Assembly (NCBI GenBank): GCA_003457135.1
Contig: DMSQ01000088.1
Span: 2,562 to 26,244, forward strand
Source of the DNA: Prolixibacteraceae bacterium
GTDB lineage: Bacteria > Bacteroidota > Bacteroidia > Bacteroidales > Prolixibacteraceae
Direction of reading: 5' to 3'
DNA length: 23,683 nucleotides
Position numbers and translations under genes: made by a program. Below, in pieces: positions 16,043 through 22,731 of this stretch. How positions within the stretch are numbered: position 1 is the stretch's first letter; the number at the start of each line of letters is the position of its first letter. The notes under the pieces are model-generated. The model searched no databases. It saw only the letters and a program-made list of their open reading frames with translations, and was not told the DNA's origin.

Positions 16043-18019
16043 ATGGAAGAAATTATTAACACCAAATTTGAAACACCCGCCATCAATCGCCTTAACAAAG
16101 AGGAAGGGCTCGCTGTAAAGGCATTTGTCGAACTTGAGCGGGGAATGCATGTTGTACTGGAAACCTATTCAAATGTTCACCGTGGAAGCGGGCACTTTTC
16201 AATGACGACCACGTACTTATATGAGAAGGCTCGGGAAATAGTTCTTGAATATCTGGGACTGAACAAACACAAATATGTAGTTATCTTTTGTACTCACCGA
16301 AATGCAGAGCTGCTAAAAGCACAACTTGCTCCGGAAAGTTTTCAAAGTGCATCGGGTAAGGATGTTGGACTTTCGTTGGGTGTAAGCGCCATAGCTGTTA
16401 GAAAAAAAACACTTCACAAAGTCGTTCCTTTTCATTCCGGAGGAGGAACAGCAAGGTTAATGTCAAAAGATTGGGTGGTATGGGCGAAATCGCCCGACAA
16501 ATTCGAAGCCGGTACACCCGCCATCATTAATATCATCGCGTTTGCCAGGGCGCTTCGCATGATGCAGCATTCAGGAAAAGACATCTTCCTGAATCCTGCC
16601 ACAGATAAGCTCTCCGCCGCTGAAATACTGTACCACGACGAACTGGAGAAATTCTCCGGTCAGGAACTGTTGGCTGAACTCAGGAAAACCCAGATTGGTC
16701 GAGGTGTTCAGGTTCCAACCATCGAAGGTATCCGGACATTTATAAACCTGGACAACAGCGCCAGCACACCAACTTTCACACCGGTCTGGAACGCATTTCG
16801 ACAGGCTTATCGCCAACCTGAACCAATCAGGCATGAAATTATTCAGGAGGTAAAATCCATTTGCGCAAAAACATTGGGAGCGCCAGCGGCAGCCTATGAT
16901 GTGATCTTTACTTCCAATACCACCGAAGCCATTAACCTGGCAGCCGAAAGTTTTGGCCGTGAATCCGAAAATGGAATTCAGCCTGTTGTGCTCAACACAC
17001 TCCTCGAGCATTCTTCAAACGATCTGCCGTGGCGAATGATTCCCAATTGTACGATGATCCGGCTATCTATTGATCCGGAAGGTTTTATTGATTTAACGGA
17101 GATGGAAACGCTCCTGATTGATTACAACCAGAAGGGCCTGTACGGGAAGAAACGGATCAAACTTTTAGCAGTGAGCGGCGCTTCGAATATCCTGGGCATT
17201 TGTAACAACATCGCAGAAATTAGCCGGATTGCCCATCGTTATGGAGTGCGACTGTTGGTTGATGCGGCGCAATTGGTCGCACACCGAAAGGTTGACATGG
17301 AAGGCTGCGAAATTGACTATCTCGCCTTCTCCGCACATAAGGTTTACGCGCCATTTGGCTGCGGAGCGCTGGTGGTCAGAAAGGGGCTGCTCAAATTCAG
17401 TGCAGAAGAAATGGAACTAATCCAATCTTCAGGAGAAGAAAACGCAGGAGGCATTGCTGCATTAGGCAAAGCGCTTGTTCTTTTGCAACGGGTTGGCATG
17501 GAGTTGATCAGGAAGGAAGAACAGGCATTGACCAGTCGGGCTTTGCACGGTCTGGCACAGTTCCATGGTCTCGAAGTATTTGGGGTTAAGTGCCCTGAAT
17601 CATCTGAATTTAAGCATAAACTTGGTGTAATCGTATTTGCTTTGAAAAATAAAATAGCTACTCAGGTAGGTAAAGAACTGGCTTTACATGGTGGAATTGG
17701 TGTGCGGACAGGGTGCCATTGCGCTCATATCATCATCAAGCACATTCTTCATGTTGGGCCGGGTCTTGAGAAGTTCCAAAAAATGATCGTGACTTTATTC
17801 CCCAGACTGTCGCTTCCCGGAGTGGTAAGGGTAAGCCTGGGCATCGAGAATACCGAAGAGGATGTTGATACATTGATTCGGGTATTGGACTCCATAGCAA
17901 ATAAGCCAAAACCATCAACTGAACCGGCAACAAACGGTAGTCCTGTTCTGAAAAAGGCTGAAGTACAAAAGCAGATCGGTGATTTTATTCAGGCGGTAAC
18001 CCTGAAAGTCTATCATTGA
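16043..18019 (+). CDS. two-domain class V aminotransferase / cysteine desulfurase-like protein
   Basis: 658 residues. The C-terminal part (about 232-620) is a complete fold-type I enzyme: FINLDNSASTP (233-243), VIFTSNTTEAINLA (287-300), LLVDAAQLVAH (404-414, Asp407 to the pyridine N), LAFSAHKVYAPFG with PLP-Lys433, SGEEN (463-467), the desulfurase-type loop GIGVRTGCHCAH (551-562, Cys558/Cys560) and VVRVSLGIENTEEDVD (594-609, Arg596). The N-terminal part (about 20-180) repeats the family's start (YSNVHRGSGHF, YEKAREIVLEYLG, VVIFCTHRNAELL) and then jumps to later blocks (GVSAIAVRKKTL, VPFHSGGGT, KFEAGTPAIINIIAFARAL), lacking the Asp and Lys region altogether. It is therefore an internally deleted, PLP-less copy fused to a full enzyme. 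Likely action: C-S or C-N chemistry on Cys or a related substrate; product unknown. Coupled to the methyltransferase 10 bp upstream. Confidence 0.85.
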   Translation: MEEIINTKFETPAINRLNKEEGLAVKAFVELERGMHVVLETYSNVHRGSGHFSMTTTYLYEKAREIVLEYLGLNKHKYVVIFCTHRNAELLKAQLAPESFQSASGKDVGLSLGVSAIAVRKKTLHKVVPFHSGGGTARLMSKDWVVWAKSPDKFEAGTPAIINIIAFARALRMMQHSGKDIFLNPATDKLSAAEILYHDELEKFSGQELLAELRKTQIGRGVQVPTIEGIRTFINLDNSASTPTFTPVWNAFRQAYRQPEPIRHEIIQEVKSICAKTLGAPAAAYDVIFTSNTTEAINLAAESFGRESENGIQPVVLNTLLEHSSNDLPWRMIPNCTMIRLSIDPEGFIDLTEMETLLIDYNQKGLYGKKRIKLLAVSGASNILGICNNIAEISRIAHRYGVRLLVDAAQLVAHRKVDMEGCEIDYLAFSAHKVYAPFGCGALVVRKGLLKFSAEEMELIQSSGEENAGGIAALGKALVLLQRVGMELIRKEEQALTSRALHGLAQFHGLEVFGVKCPESSEFKHKLGVIVFALKNKIATQVGKELALHGGIGVRTGCHCAHIIIKHILHVGPGLEKFQKMIVTLFPRLSLPGVVRVSLGIENTEEDVDTLIRVLDSIANKPKPSTEPATNGSPVLKKAEVQKQIGDFIQAVTLKVYH

Positions 18020-18287
18020 CTCAATGGAATAAACCTAACAAGCTAAAGGAAATTCCGGGAATTCTGATGGTACAACTGTTGGAAAATATGGATCACTTCA
18101 TTTCTTTACATCTCAAATTGGGAGTTCAGCCCAATATGGGCGAAATATTGGTAGCCCGGGCTTCGACGTGAGCTCAGCCGAACGGCAAACGACGAAGAAG
18201 TGGCGCCCCTGGTTTGAAAGAACGAAGGAAAACCGTCCGCGATAAAGCGTTTTAAAAGTTTAAATCTCCTTTCGGACGGAATTCCTG

Positions 18288-18303
18288 CCAGTCGGCCGAC
18301 TGG
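18288..18303. repeat. perfect 16-bp GC-rich palindrome
   Basis: CCAGTCGGCCGACTGG is self-complementary with no loop, and is flanked by partly matching AATTCC on the left and GAATT on the right. A loop-free palindrome favours a protein-binding or recombination site over an RNA hairpin, but no binder can be named. Confidence 0.6.
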
Positions 18304-18573
18304 GAATTAGCCATCAAAACTGTTGTTCCATTAGGGATTTAGGAAAGTATCTGGTTATTGGCTTTAATATCATTGAATTTTCTTTTTTATCTTTAATCCT
18401 ATCCCCCTCAAGAATATCATCCTATCCGAGAATATTGTAATAACTGATACCGGCAAATTGTTTGTAAAGTTAAAAAACACTGGAGCCTATCTTCACATTA
18501 TAAATGATTTCAGACCATGAATTTTAACTGAATGACAGAGATTAAAAGCCAGAATATTACTGCATCAACATTA

Positions 18574-18581
18574 TAAGTTTG
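18574..18581 (+). promoter_or_regulatory. candidate -7 promoter box (TAAGTTTG) for the zinc-ribbon gene
   Basis: TAAGTTTG matches TAnnTTTG and ends 44 bp before the ATG at 18626. The -33 half is not recognisable, so support is partial. Confidence 0.35.
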
Positions 18582-18625
18582 CCAGAAATTTCTTAAATTT
18601 ATATGGTCTTTTAAACAGATAAATC

Positions 18626-18940
18626 ATGGTCTCAATTACATGTCCCAAATGCAAAAAGCGCATGAGCGTTTTTGATGTGGTCTGTTTCCATTGTGGTTTT
18701 ATCATGACTGATGAAGAAAGAGACCGACAGTTAAAGGAATTGGAAAAACAAGAGCGCGAAGCCTCACTCAAAGGTAGTTCTGCACCGGAAAGAGCATTGA
18801 AACATCCCAGAGCACATAAGATTGAAAAGAGAATAAACACGATTAGTTTAGGTTTATTCAAAATTGGATGGACAGAAATGGTTGTTCCCTTTATTATTTT
18901 TCTGCTGATTATCATCCTGGTCTTGATAATGTTCATGTAG
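18626..18940 (+). CDS. small tail-anchored zinc-ribbon protein
   Basis: 104 residues. Cys6-Pro-Lys-Cys9 and Cys20-Phe-His-Cys23 form a four-Cys zinc ribbon at the N-terminus. Residues about 29-72 are highly charged and helical (EERDRQLKELEKQEREAS), probably a coiled coil, and the last 20 residues (VVPFIIFLLIIILVLIMFM) form one membrane helix with no tail after it. This is a C-terminal tail anchor, so the ribbon faces the cytoplasm. Such proteins are commonly annotated as zinc-ribbon domain proteins of unknown function. It is a single-gene unit: a promoter candidate upstream and a strong terminator 33 bp after the stop. Confidence 0.8.
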   Translation: MVSITCPKCKKRMSVFDVVCFHCGFIMTDEERDRQLKELEKQEREASLKGSSAPERALKHPRAHKIEKRINTISLGLFKIGWTEMVVPFIIFLLIIILVLIMFM

Positions 18941-18972
18941 GCTCTCCGGATGGCTCTTTCAGCATTGGTATT

Positions 18973-19014
18973 AGTAAGGGTTTCACTCCAAAGTGAAGCC
19001 CTTACTGATTTTAT
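18973..19014 (+). terminator. intrinsic terminator after the zinc-ribbon gene
   Basis: Arms AGTAAGGGTTTCACT (18973-18987) and AGTGAAGCCCTTACT (18992-19006) pair over 15 bp with one G-T wobble around a CCAA loop, followed by GATTTTATAAAA. This is the strongest hairpin in the window. The tail has T residues on the plus strand and A residues upstream are absent, so plus-strand termination is favoured. Confidence 0.8.
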
Positions 19015-19103
19015 AAAAAAACATTAGGGTAAGCGTAAACAAAGCTCTTGGTCGTTGGTTTCATGAAATAAAGTATTCAGGTAAACATTAATATTGAATC
19101 ACG

Positions 19104-19187
19104 ATGAAACGAGCCATGAGAATTACTTCTCACACGAGAGAAAGATTATTGGCGAGTTCCATGTGGCAATTAAAAAACAAATTTTAA
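19104..19187 (+). CDS. possible 27-codon upstream ORF before the dienelactone-hydrolase gene
   Basis: ATG at 19104 opens a 27-residue frame (MKRAMRITSHTRERLLASSM then WQLKNKF) ending in TAA at 19185-19187, four bases before the next gene's ATG. The peptide is strongly basic, with no Trp or His codon runs of the attenuator kind. It may be a translationally coupled leader, a small protein, or chance; an ORF of this size is not unexpected by chance, so confidence is low. Confidence 0.25.
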   Translation: MKRAMRITSHTRERLLASSMWQLKNKF

Positions 19188-19191
19188 ACAC

Positions 19192-19935
19192 ATGAAAAAA
19201 CTTTTAATTCTTTCGGTTTTTATGGGACTTATTCAATCTGTTTCAGCACAGTCTATCAAGGAGTTGAAATATGCCGACGGCACGCAGGAACTCAATGGAC
19301 TGGTAACCTCCAATGCAGGTAAAAACCTGCCCGGGGTATTAATCCTTCCGGCCTGGATGGGAATTGACGATGAAGCCAAAACAGCGGCGCTTCAGCTCGA
19401 AAAGGAAGGATACATCGCCTTTGTCGCCGATATTTACGGAAAAGGAAATATTCCCACCGACTTTGGCAGTGCTGGAAAAATTGCAACTCAATTTAAAACC
19501 GATTATAAACTTTACCAAAAGCGAATTTCGCTGGCGCTGGAACAACTGAAAGCTGCCGGTGCGCAGAGCAGCAAAATTGCCGTAATTGGCTATTGTTTTG
19601 GTGGAAGCGGCGCTTTGGAAACTGCGCGTGCAGGTTTTGATGTTGCGGGAGTTGTTTGCATCCATGGCGGACTGTCCAAAGCTGCTGACCGACCCAACGG
19701 ACCGATTAAAACAAAGATTTTGGTGGAAAATCCGGCAGAAGATAAGGGCGTGAAACGGAAAGATTTCGACAGCCTGGTTAAGGAAATGAACGATGCAAAG
19801 GCCGACTGGCAAATCATTACCTATGCTAATTGCGGGCATACCTTTACCAATCCGGCCTCAAAAGAATACAACGAAGTAATGGCCAAACGCGCCTGGAACC
19901 ATACCCTTTTGTTCCTGGCCGAATTGTTGAAATAA
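19192..19935 (+). CDS. secreted dienelactone hydrolase-family alpha/beta-hydrolase
   Basis: 247 residues with signal peptide MKKLLILSVFMGLIQSVSA. The fold is marked by GVLILPAWMGIDDEAKTAA (oxyanion strand and helix), YIAFVADIYGKG (75-85), the nucleophile elbow GYCFGGSG with Cys135 in place of Ser, as in true dienelactone hydrolases, and NCGHTFTNPAS with His216. The usual HGxxDP acid region reads ILVENPAEDKGV (177-188), with Asp184 the only candidate acid, so the third catalytic residue is uncertain. Export to the periplasm is unlike the cytoplasmic ClcD-type enzymes of chloroaromatic breakdown; the natural substrate is likely some ester or lactone. Palindromic repeat copy C follows 21 bp after the stop. 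Confidence 0.88.
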   Translation: MKKLLILSVFMGLIQSVSAQSIKELKYADGTQELNGLVTSNAGKNLPGVLILPAWMGIDDEAKTAALQLEKEGYIAFVADIYGKGNIPTDFGSAGKIATQFKTDYKLYQKRISLALEQLKAAGAQSSKIAVIGYCFGGSGALETARAGFDVAGVVCIHGGLSKAADRPNGPIKTKILVENPAEDKGVKRKDFDSLVKEMNDAKADWQIITYANCGHTFTNPASKEYNEVMAKRAWNHTLLFLAELLK

Positions 19936-19956
19936 TTTGCCTGAAATCTTTTTTTT

Positions 19957-20043
19957 GACTCACCCCGAACTTTGCAGGCTCGGTATTTCCCCTCCCTATC
20001 TAAAGAGAGGGGGGAGGCAAGCGAAACGAGGCTGGGGTGAGTC
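19957..20043. repeat. palindromic repeat, copy C
   Basis: GACTCACCCC (19957-19966) and GGGGTGAGTC (20034-20043) are perfect 10-bp inverted ends. The middle has a CCCCTCCC...GGGGGGAGG hairpin (about 19989-20017) in the position of the CCCCTCTCTT hairpin of copy A, but the first and third hairpins have diverged from those of copies A and B. Located between the hydrolase and aldo/keto reductase genes, with no ORF. Confidence 0.8.
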
Positions 20044-20090
20044 AGATATAATAAAATCACAATATAACACTGGAATTAAATAAGTTATTC

Positions 20091-21035
20091 ATGAAAAAAA
20101 CCAAAATAGCATACACCGATTTGGAGGTTGCTCCAGTTAATCTCGGGGGAAATGTTTTCGGATGGACGCTGGATGAAAAACAATCGTTCGAAATTCTGGA
20201 TGCCTTTGCCCATGAGGGTTTCAATTTTATTGATACTGCTAACACCTATTCATGGTGGGTAAACGGCGTTGGCGGCCAGTCGGAAACCATTATCGGCAAA
20301 TGGATGAAAACGCGGGAAAACCGTAACAAAATGGTGATTGCAACCAAAGTGGGTTCGCAAACCAAAGAACATCCGGTTGACATCAGCAAAAAGCAAATCC
20401 TGAAATGTGTGGATGAGTCGCTGAAACGCCTGCAGATAGACTGTATTGATTTGTACTACACGCATTTCGACGATGAAAAAACGCCTGTTGAAGAAACGAT
20501 GTCGGCTTACAACGAAATTGTCAAGGCCGGTAAAGTGCGATATATTGCTGCCTCCAATTTAACGCCGGTACGCCTGGTTGAATCGTTTGATGTTGCCGAA
20601 AAGAATAATTTCCCGAAATATGTGGCTTTGCAACCACACTATAATTTGGTTGAGCGCACGAACTATGAAACCAACTATTTGCCTTTAGCCGAAAAATACG
20701 GATTGAGCGTATTTCCTTACTACTCGCTGGCAGCGGGTTTCCTGACCGGTAAATACCGCACAGAAGCAAACTTGGGCAAAAGTGTACGCGGAACTGGGGT
20801 GGAAAAGTATTTGAATGAAAAAGGATTTGGTGTACTGGCTGCTTTGGATCAGGTGGCCGAAAAACATAACTGCAAACAAGCCACTGTTGCATTGGCCTGG
20901 CTGTTGGCCCTGCCACACGTTGGCGCACCTATTGTAAGTGCAACCAGCCAAAGCCAGTTACAAACCTTGTTAGATGCCCCTAACCTGAAACTTGATGCCG
21001 ACGATTTAGCCGTACTTGATCAGGCCAGCAAATAA
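20091..21035 (+). CDS. aldo/keto reductase
   Basis: 314 residues, a (beta/alpha)8 barrel. NLGGNVFGW at the N-terminus, NFIDTANTYSWW with Asp48 and Tyr53, VIATKVG with Lys86 and DLYYTHFDD with His125 provide the full catalytic tetrad. SNLTPVRL, PHYNLVER and the C-terminal QATVALAWLLALPHVGAPIVSATS (NADPH-binding region) complete the family pattern. The large insertion GEN-like in other clades is replaced by a short YSWWVNGVGGQSE loop, as in the YajO/AKR-like branch. It reduces aldehydes or ketones with NADPH in the cytoplasm; substrate unknown. Stand-alone between copy C of the repeat and a terminator. Confidence 0.93.
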   Translation: MKKTKIAYTDLEVAPVNLGGNVFGWTLDEKQSFEILDAFAHEGFNFIDTANTYSWWVNGVGGQSETIIGKWMKTRENRNKMVIATKVGSQTKEHPVDISKKQILKCVDESLKRLQIDCIDLYYTHFDDEKTPVEETMSAYNEIVKAGKVRYIAASNLTPVRLVESFDVAEKNNFPKYVALQPHYNLVERTNYETNYLPLAEKYGLSVFPYYSLAAGFLTGKYRTEANLGKSVRGTGVEKYLNEKGFGVLAALDQVAEKHNCKQATVALAWLLALPHVGAPIVSATSQSQLQTLLDAPNLKLDADDLAVLDQASK

Positions 21036-21104
21036 TTCATATAATGGTTATTGGCGATTTTTAACCGATCTAAAATCAACTGCTTACAAGTTGATAATTT
21101 TATG

Positions 21105-21150
21105 AAAACTCTTCTCTGAAATCAAGGTATTTTGGGGAAGAGTTTTTATA
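21105..21150 (+). terminator. intrinsic terminator after the aldo/keto reductase gene
   Basis: AAAACTCTTC (21105-21114) pairs perfectly with GAAGAGTTTT (21137-21146), followed by further T and AT-rich sequence (TATATTT). The loop is long (22 nt), which lowers certainty slightly. Confidence 0.65.
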
Positions 21151-21219
21151 TTTAGCAGAATAATAGACTAACGGTAATCTGGCATATTATCATGTTAACT
21201 AGATTTTTACGAGTTATTA

Positions 21220-21227
21220 TATGTTTG
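21220..21227 (+). promoter_or_regulatory. candidate -7 promoter box (TATGTTTG) for the SEC-C gene
   Basis: TATGTTTG matches TAnnTTTG and ends 61 bp before the ATG at 21289, downstream of the terminator at 21105-21150. The -33 element is not recognisable. Confidence 0.35.
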
Positions 21228-21288
21228 GATATAGTTTACTTTGATTAGGCATAATTACTTTTTTTAGTGACGTTGATAATTATTTCAA

Positions 21289-22311
21289 ATGAATAGAATA
21301 ATAGTTCCTGCACTATGTAAAAGATGTGGCAAAACCTTTCTTGTTGCACCTTTCCCAATGGAATTAGTAGAAGATAGAAGCCCTATAAGCATTAGGGAAC
21401 AAATTTTTCCTCGTAATTGCCCAAATAAAGAATGTCGTGGTGATGTCATAGTTCCTGCAGGAAAATATGAATGGGTCGGCAAACAAGTACGCCTCATAGA
21501 AGGTTCTGATTTTACACATAGGATTTTTAAACAAGCTAATGAAGTTCAAAAAGAAAGTTTGATTTTATTCCGATATATGAATCATAAGTTTGTTGAAAAA
21601 TTTCGAAATGAAGGCATTTTACGTATTTGCCCTTTGACGAAATACCAATCTATACAAGATATGCGTCAAGATGATTTAGAGGGAATTCAGATTACTAAAT
21701 TCAAAGGTTCGGGTCTTTTAACAGGTGTTCAAGCAAAGTCAATATTAGGAGTTGATGTACATTCTCTAAGTTTTGAACCAGGTTGGAATGAAACAACCAA
21801 GTTTAGCCAAGCTCTTCCTTTAGCGTATGTTATGTCTGTATCAACTACTCGAAGTATCGATTTAATGAAACGTTTTAAATGTGATGACTATTTTGTAATA
21901 TCAAATGTGGTTGTTTTTAATCAGGCTCTTGAAAGAGCAATATCAGCACAAATTGAAGTTAAATATGCTATAGATAATCATGTTGAGTATGAAATTGAAA
22001 AAGTTCGGCAGATTATCATTGAGAAACTCATTAAGACAAATAGTACTGTATCGCAGTTTGATATCATGTCTTATTTTAGAAAAACTAAGGATTATATTGA
22101 GGAATCAGAATATAGATTTGTATATGGTGTTGAATCTGGCAATCCTTTGGAGGAATTGTATGTAAAATTAACACCCGAGGAGATTAGAGCATCTTGTCAG
22201 TTTCGTGCTGAATATGAGTTCTTCTCGTCCAATTATCCTAAAGTTAATCCTAACGACCAATGCCCATGTGGTTCAACAAAAAAGTACAAAAGGTGTCATG
22301 GGAAGAGGTAA
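21289..22311 (+). CDS. zinc-ribbon / DUF2971-like / SEC-C protein, possible accessory or defence gene
   Basis: 340 residues, no signal peptide. Three parts are visible. Residues 1-60 carry Cys10-x2-Cys13 and Cys44-x4-Cys49, a zinc-ribbon-like module. Residues about 92-280 contain LFRYMNHKFVEKFRNEGILR, TKYQSIQDMRQDDLEG, AYVMSVSTTRSIDLMKRF and DYIEESEYRFVYG; the order of an aromatic-rich start, a DDLEG turn, a serine-rich strand and a final E-x-E-Y-R motif is reminiscent of DUF2971-type proteins, but I cannot confirm this without a profile search. Residues 323-338 (DQCPCGSTKKYKRCHG) are a textbook SEC-C zinc knuckle (Cys325, Cys327, Cys336, His337). Base composition is clearly more AT-rich than the flanking metabolic genes, suggesting horizontal acquisition. 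Function unknown. Confidence 0.6.
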   Translation: MNRIIVPALCKRCGKTFLVAPFPMELVEDRSPISIREQIFPRNCPNKECRGDVIVPAGKYEWVGKQVRLIEGSDFTHRIFKQANEVQKESLILFRYMNHKFVEKFRNEGILRICPLTKYQSIQDMRQDDLEGIQITKFKGSGLLTGVQAKSILGVDVHSLSFEPGWNETTKFSQALPLAYVMSVSTTRSIDLMKRFKCDDYFVISNVVVFNQALERAISAQIEVKYAIDNHVEYEIEKVRQIIIEKLIKTNSTVSQFDIMSYFRKTKDYIEESEYRFVYGVESGNPLEELYVKLTPEEIRASCQFRAEYEFFSSNYPKVNPNDQCPCGSTKKYKRCHGKR

Positions 22312-22357
22312 TCCCATGTGTCATTCTTTTGATTATCAGTGGGAGTATTTGGTTCCA

Positions 22358-22376
22358 TGGTTTTGCGTCTTTGACG
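22358..22376. repeat. 19-bp direct repeat, left copy, flanking the MNT gene
   Basis: TGGTTTTGCGTCTTTGACG. Its partner at 22750-22768 differs at one base (18 of 19 identical). Each contains a small palindrome CGTC-N3-GACG. The left copy extends to GCGTC-TTT-GACGC. Confidence 0.75.
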
Positions 22377-22402
22377 CACCTTCTTTAGTTCTTCAGATTT
22401 TG

Positions 22403-22410
22403 TATATTTG
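22403..22410 (+). promoter_or_regulatory. candidate -7 box (TATATTTG) abutting the MNT start
   Basis: TATATTTG matches TAnnTTTG but ends only 3 bp before the ATG at 22414, so any transcript would begin at about the start codon. This is either a leaderless promoter or chance. Confidence 0.25.
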
Positions 22411-22413
22411 ACC

Positions 22414-22731
22414 ATGATTGAGAAAAAAGAAATATTAGCCCGAATCAAACAATCGGTTCAGAGTTCTGAACCACAAGCAACTGTTATCCTTTACGGATCA
22501 TTTGCCCGCGGCGACAATCAGGAATTCTCCGACATCGATATTTTAATCCTTCTTGATCAGGATAAAATTACCTATTCCGACGAATTGAGAATTAAATATC
22601 CATTGTATGATCTCGAATATGACACCGGAAATGTGATTAGTCCGCTTATTTTCTCAAGAAATGATTGGGAAACCCGGCACAGTGTAACACCATTCTATAA
22701 AAATGTAAAACGGGAAGGAGTCTTACTATGA
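22414..22731 (+). CDS. MNT-type nucleotidyltransferase (minimal nucleotidyltransferase, MNT antitoxin-like)
   Basis: 105 residues from the ATG at 22414; the TTG six bases upstream is rejected. ILYGSFARGDNQEFSDIDILIL carries the G-S-x-x-R-G and D-x-D (Asp-Ile-Asp) motifs of minimal nucleotidyltransferases with intact Mg-binding acidic residues. The C-terminal block RIKYPLYDLEYDTG...SPLIFSRNDWETRHSVTPFYKNVKREGV is the form that in Bacteroidota precedes a HEPN gene as a toxin-antitoxin pair, MNT modifying and inhibiting the HEPN RNase. Here the next ATG overlaps its stop (ATGA, 22728-22731) but the frame ends after 12 codons, so the partner is missing (separate entry). Cytoplasmic. Flanked by the 19-bp repeats. 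Confidence 0.88.
   Translation: MIEKKEILARIKQSVQSSEPQATVILYGSFARGDNQEFSDIDILILLDQDKITYSDELRIKYPLYDLEYDTGNVISPLIFSRNDWETRHSVTPFYKNVKREGVLL

Larger units (their letters stand above)
18020..18625. other. 606-bp non-coding, hairpin-rich spacer
   Basis: No convincing gene on either strand. Structures seen: ATTGGG/CCCAAT (18117-18122/18130-18135); a GAGCTC-centred stretch with CTTCGACGTGAGCTCAGCCG, resembling a common dispersed repeat core; an imperfect hairpin GGAA-aa-CCGTCCG / CGGACGG-aa-TTCC (about 18227-18285); and a perfect 16-bp palindrome CCAGTCGGCCGACTGG (18288-18303). GGGAATT followed about 10 bp later by AACTGTTG occurs near 18058-18082 and again near 18303-18326, bracketing the structured part. 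The right portion is AT-rich and includes the promoter candidate of the zinc-ribbon gene. A relic of one or more palindromic repeats is the likeliest content; a structured RNA is not excluded. Confidence 0.5.

Noticed and set aside
15439..18019. Shared KVYH at the start of the longer methyltransferase frame and at the end of the aminotransferase
   Set aside because: The underlying DNA differs (aaggtttaccac versus aaagtctatcat) and no longer repeat surrounds them; treated as chance.
19339..19839. 166-codon minus-strand frame over the hydrolase gene
   Set aside because: Shadow of the dienelactone-hydrolase frame, which has a signal peptide and catalytic motifs.
12612..20043. CRISPR array
   Set aside because: The three repeat copies are kilobases apart and separated by genes; there are no regularly spaced short repeats or cas genes.
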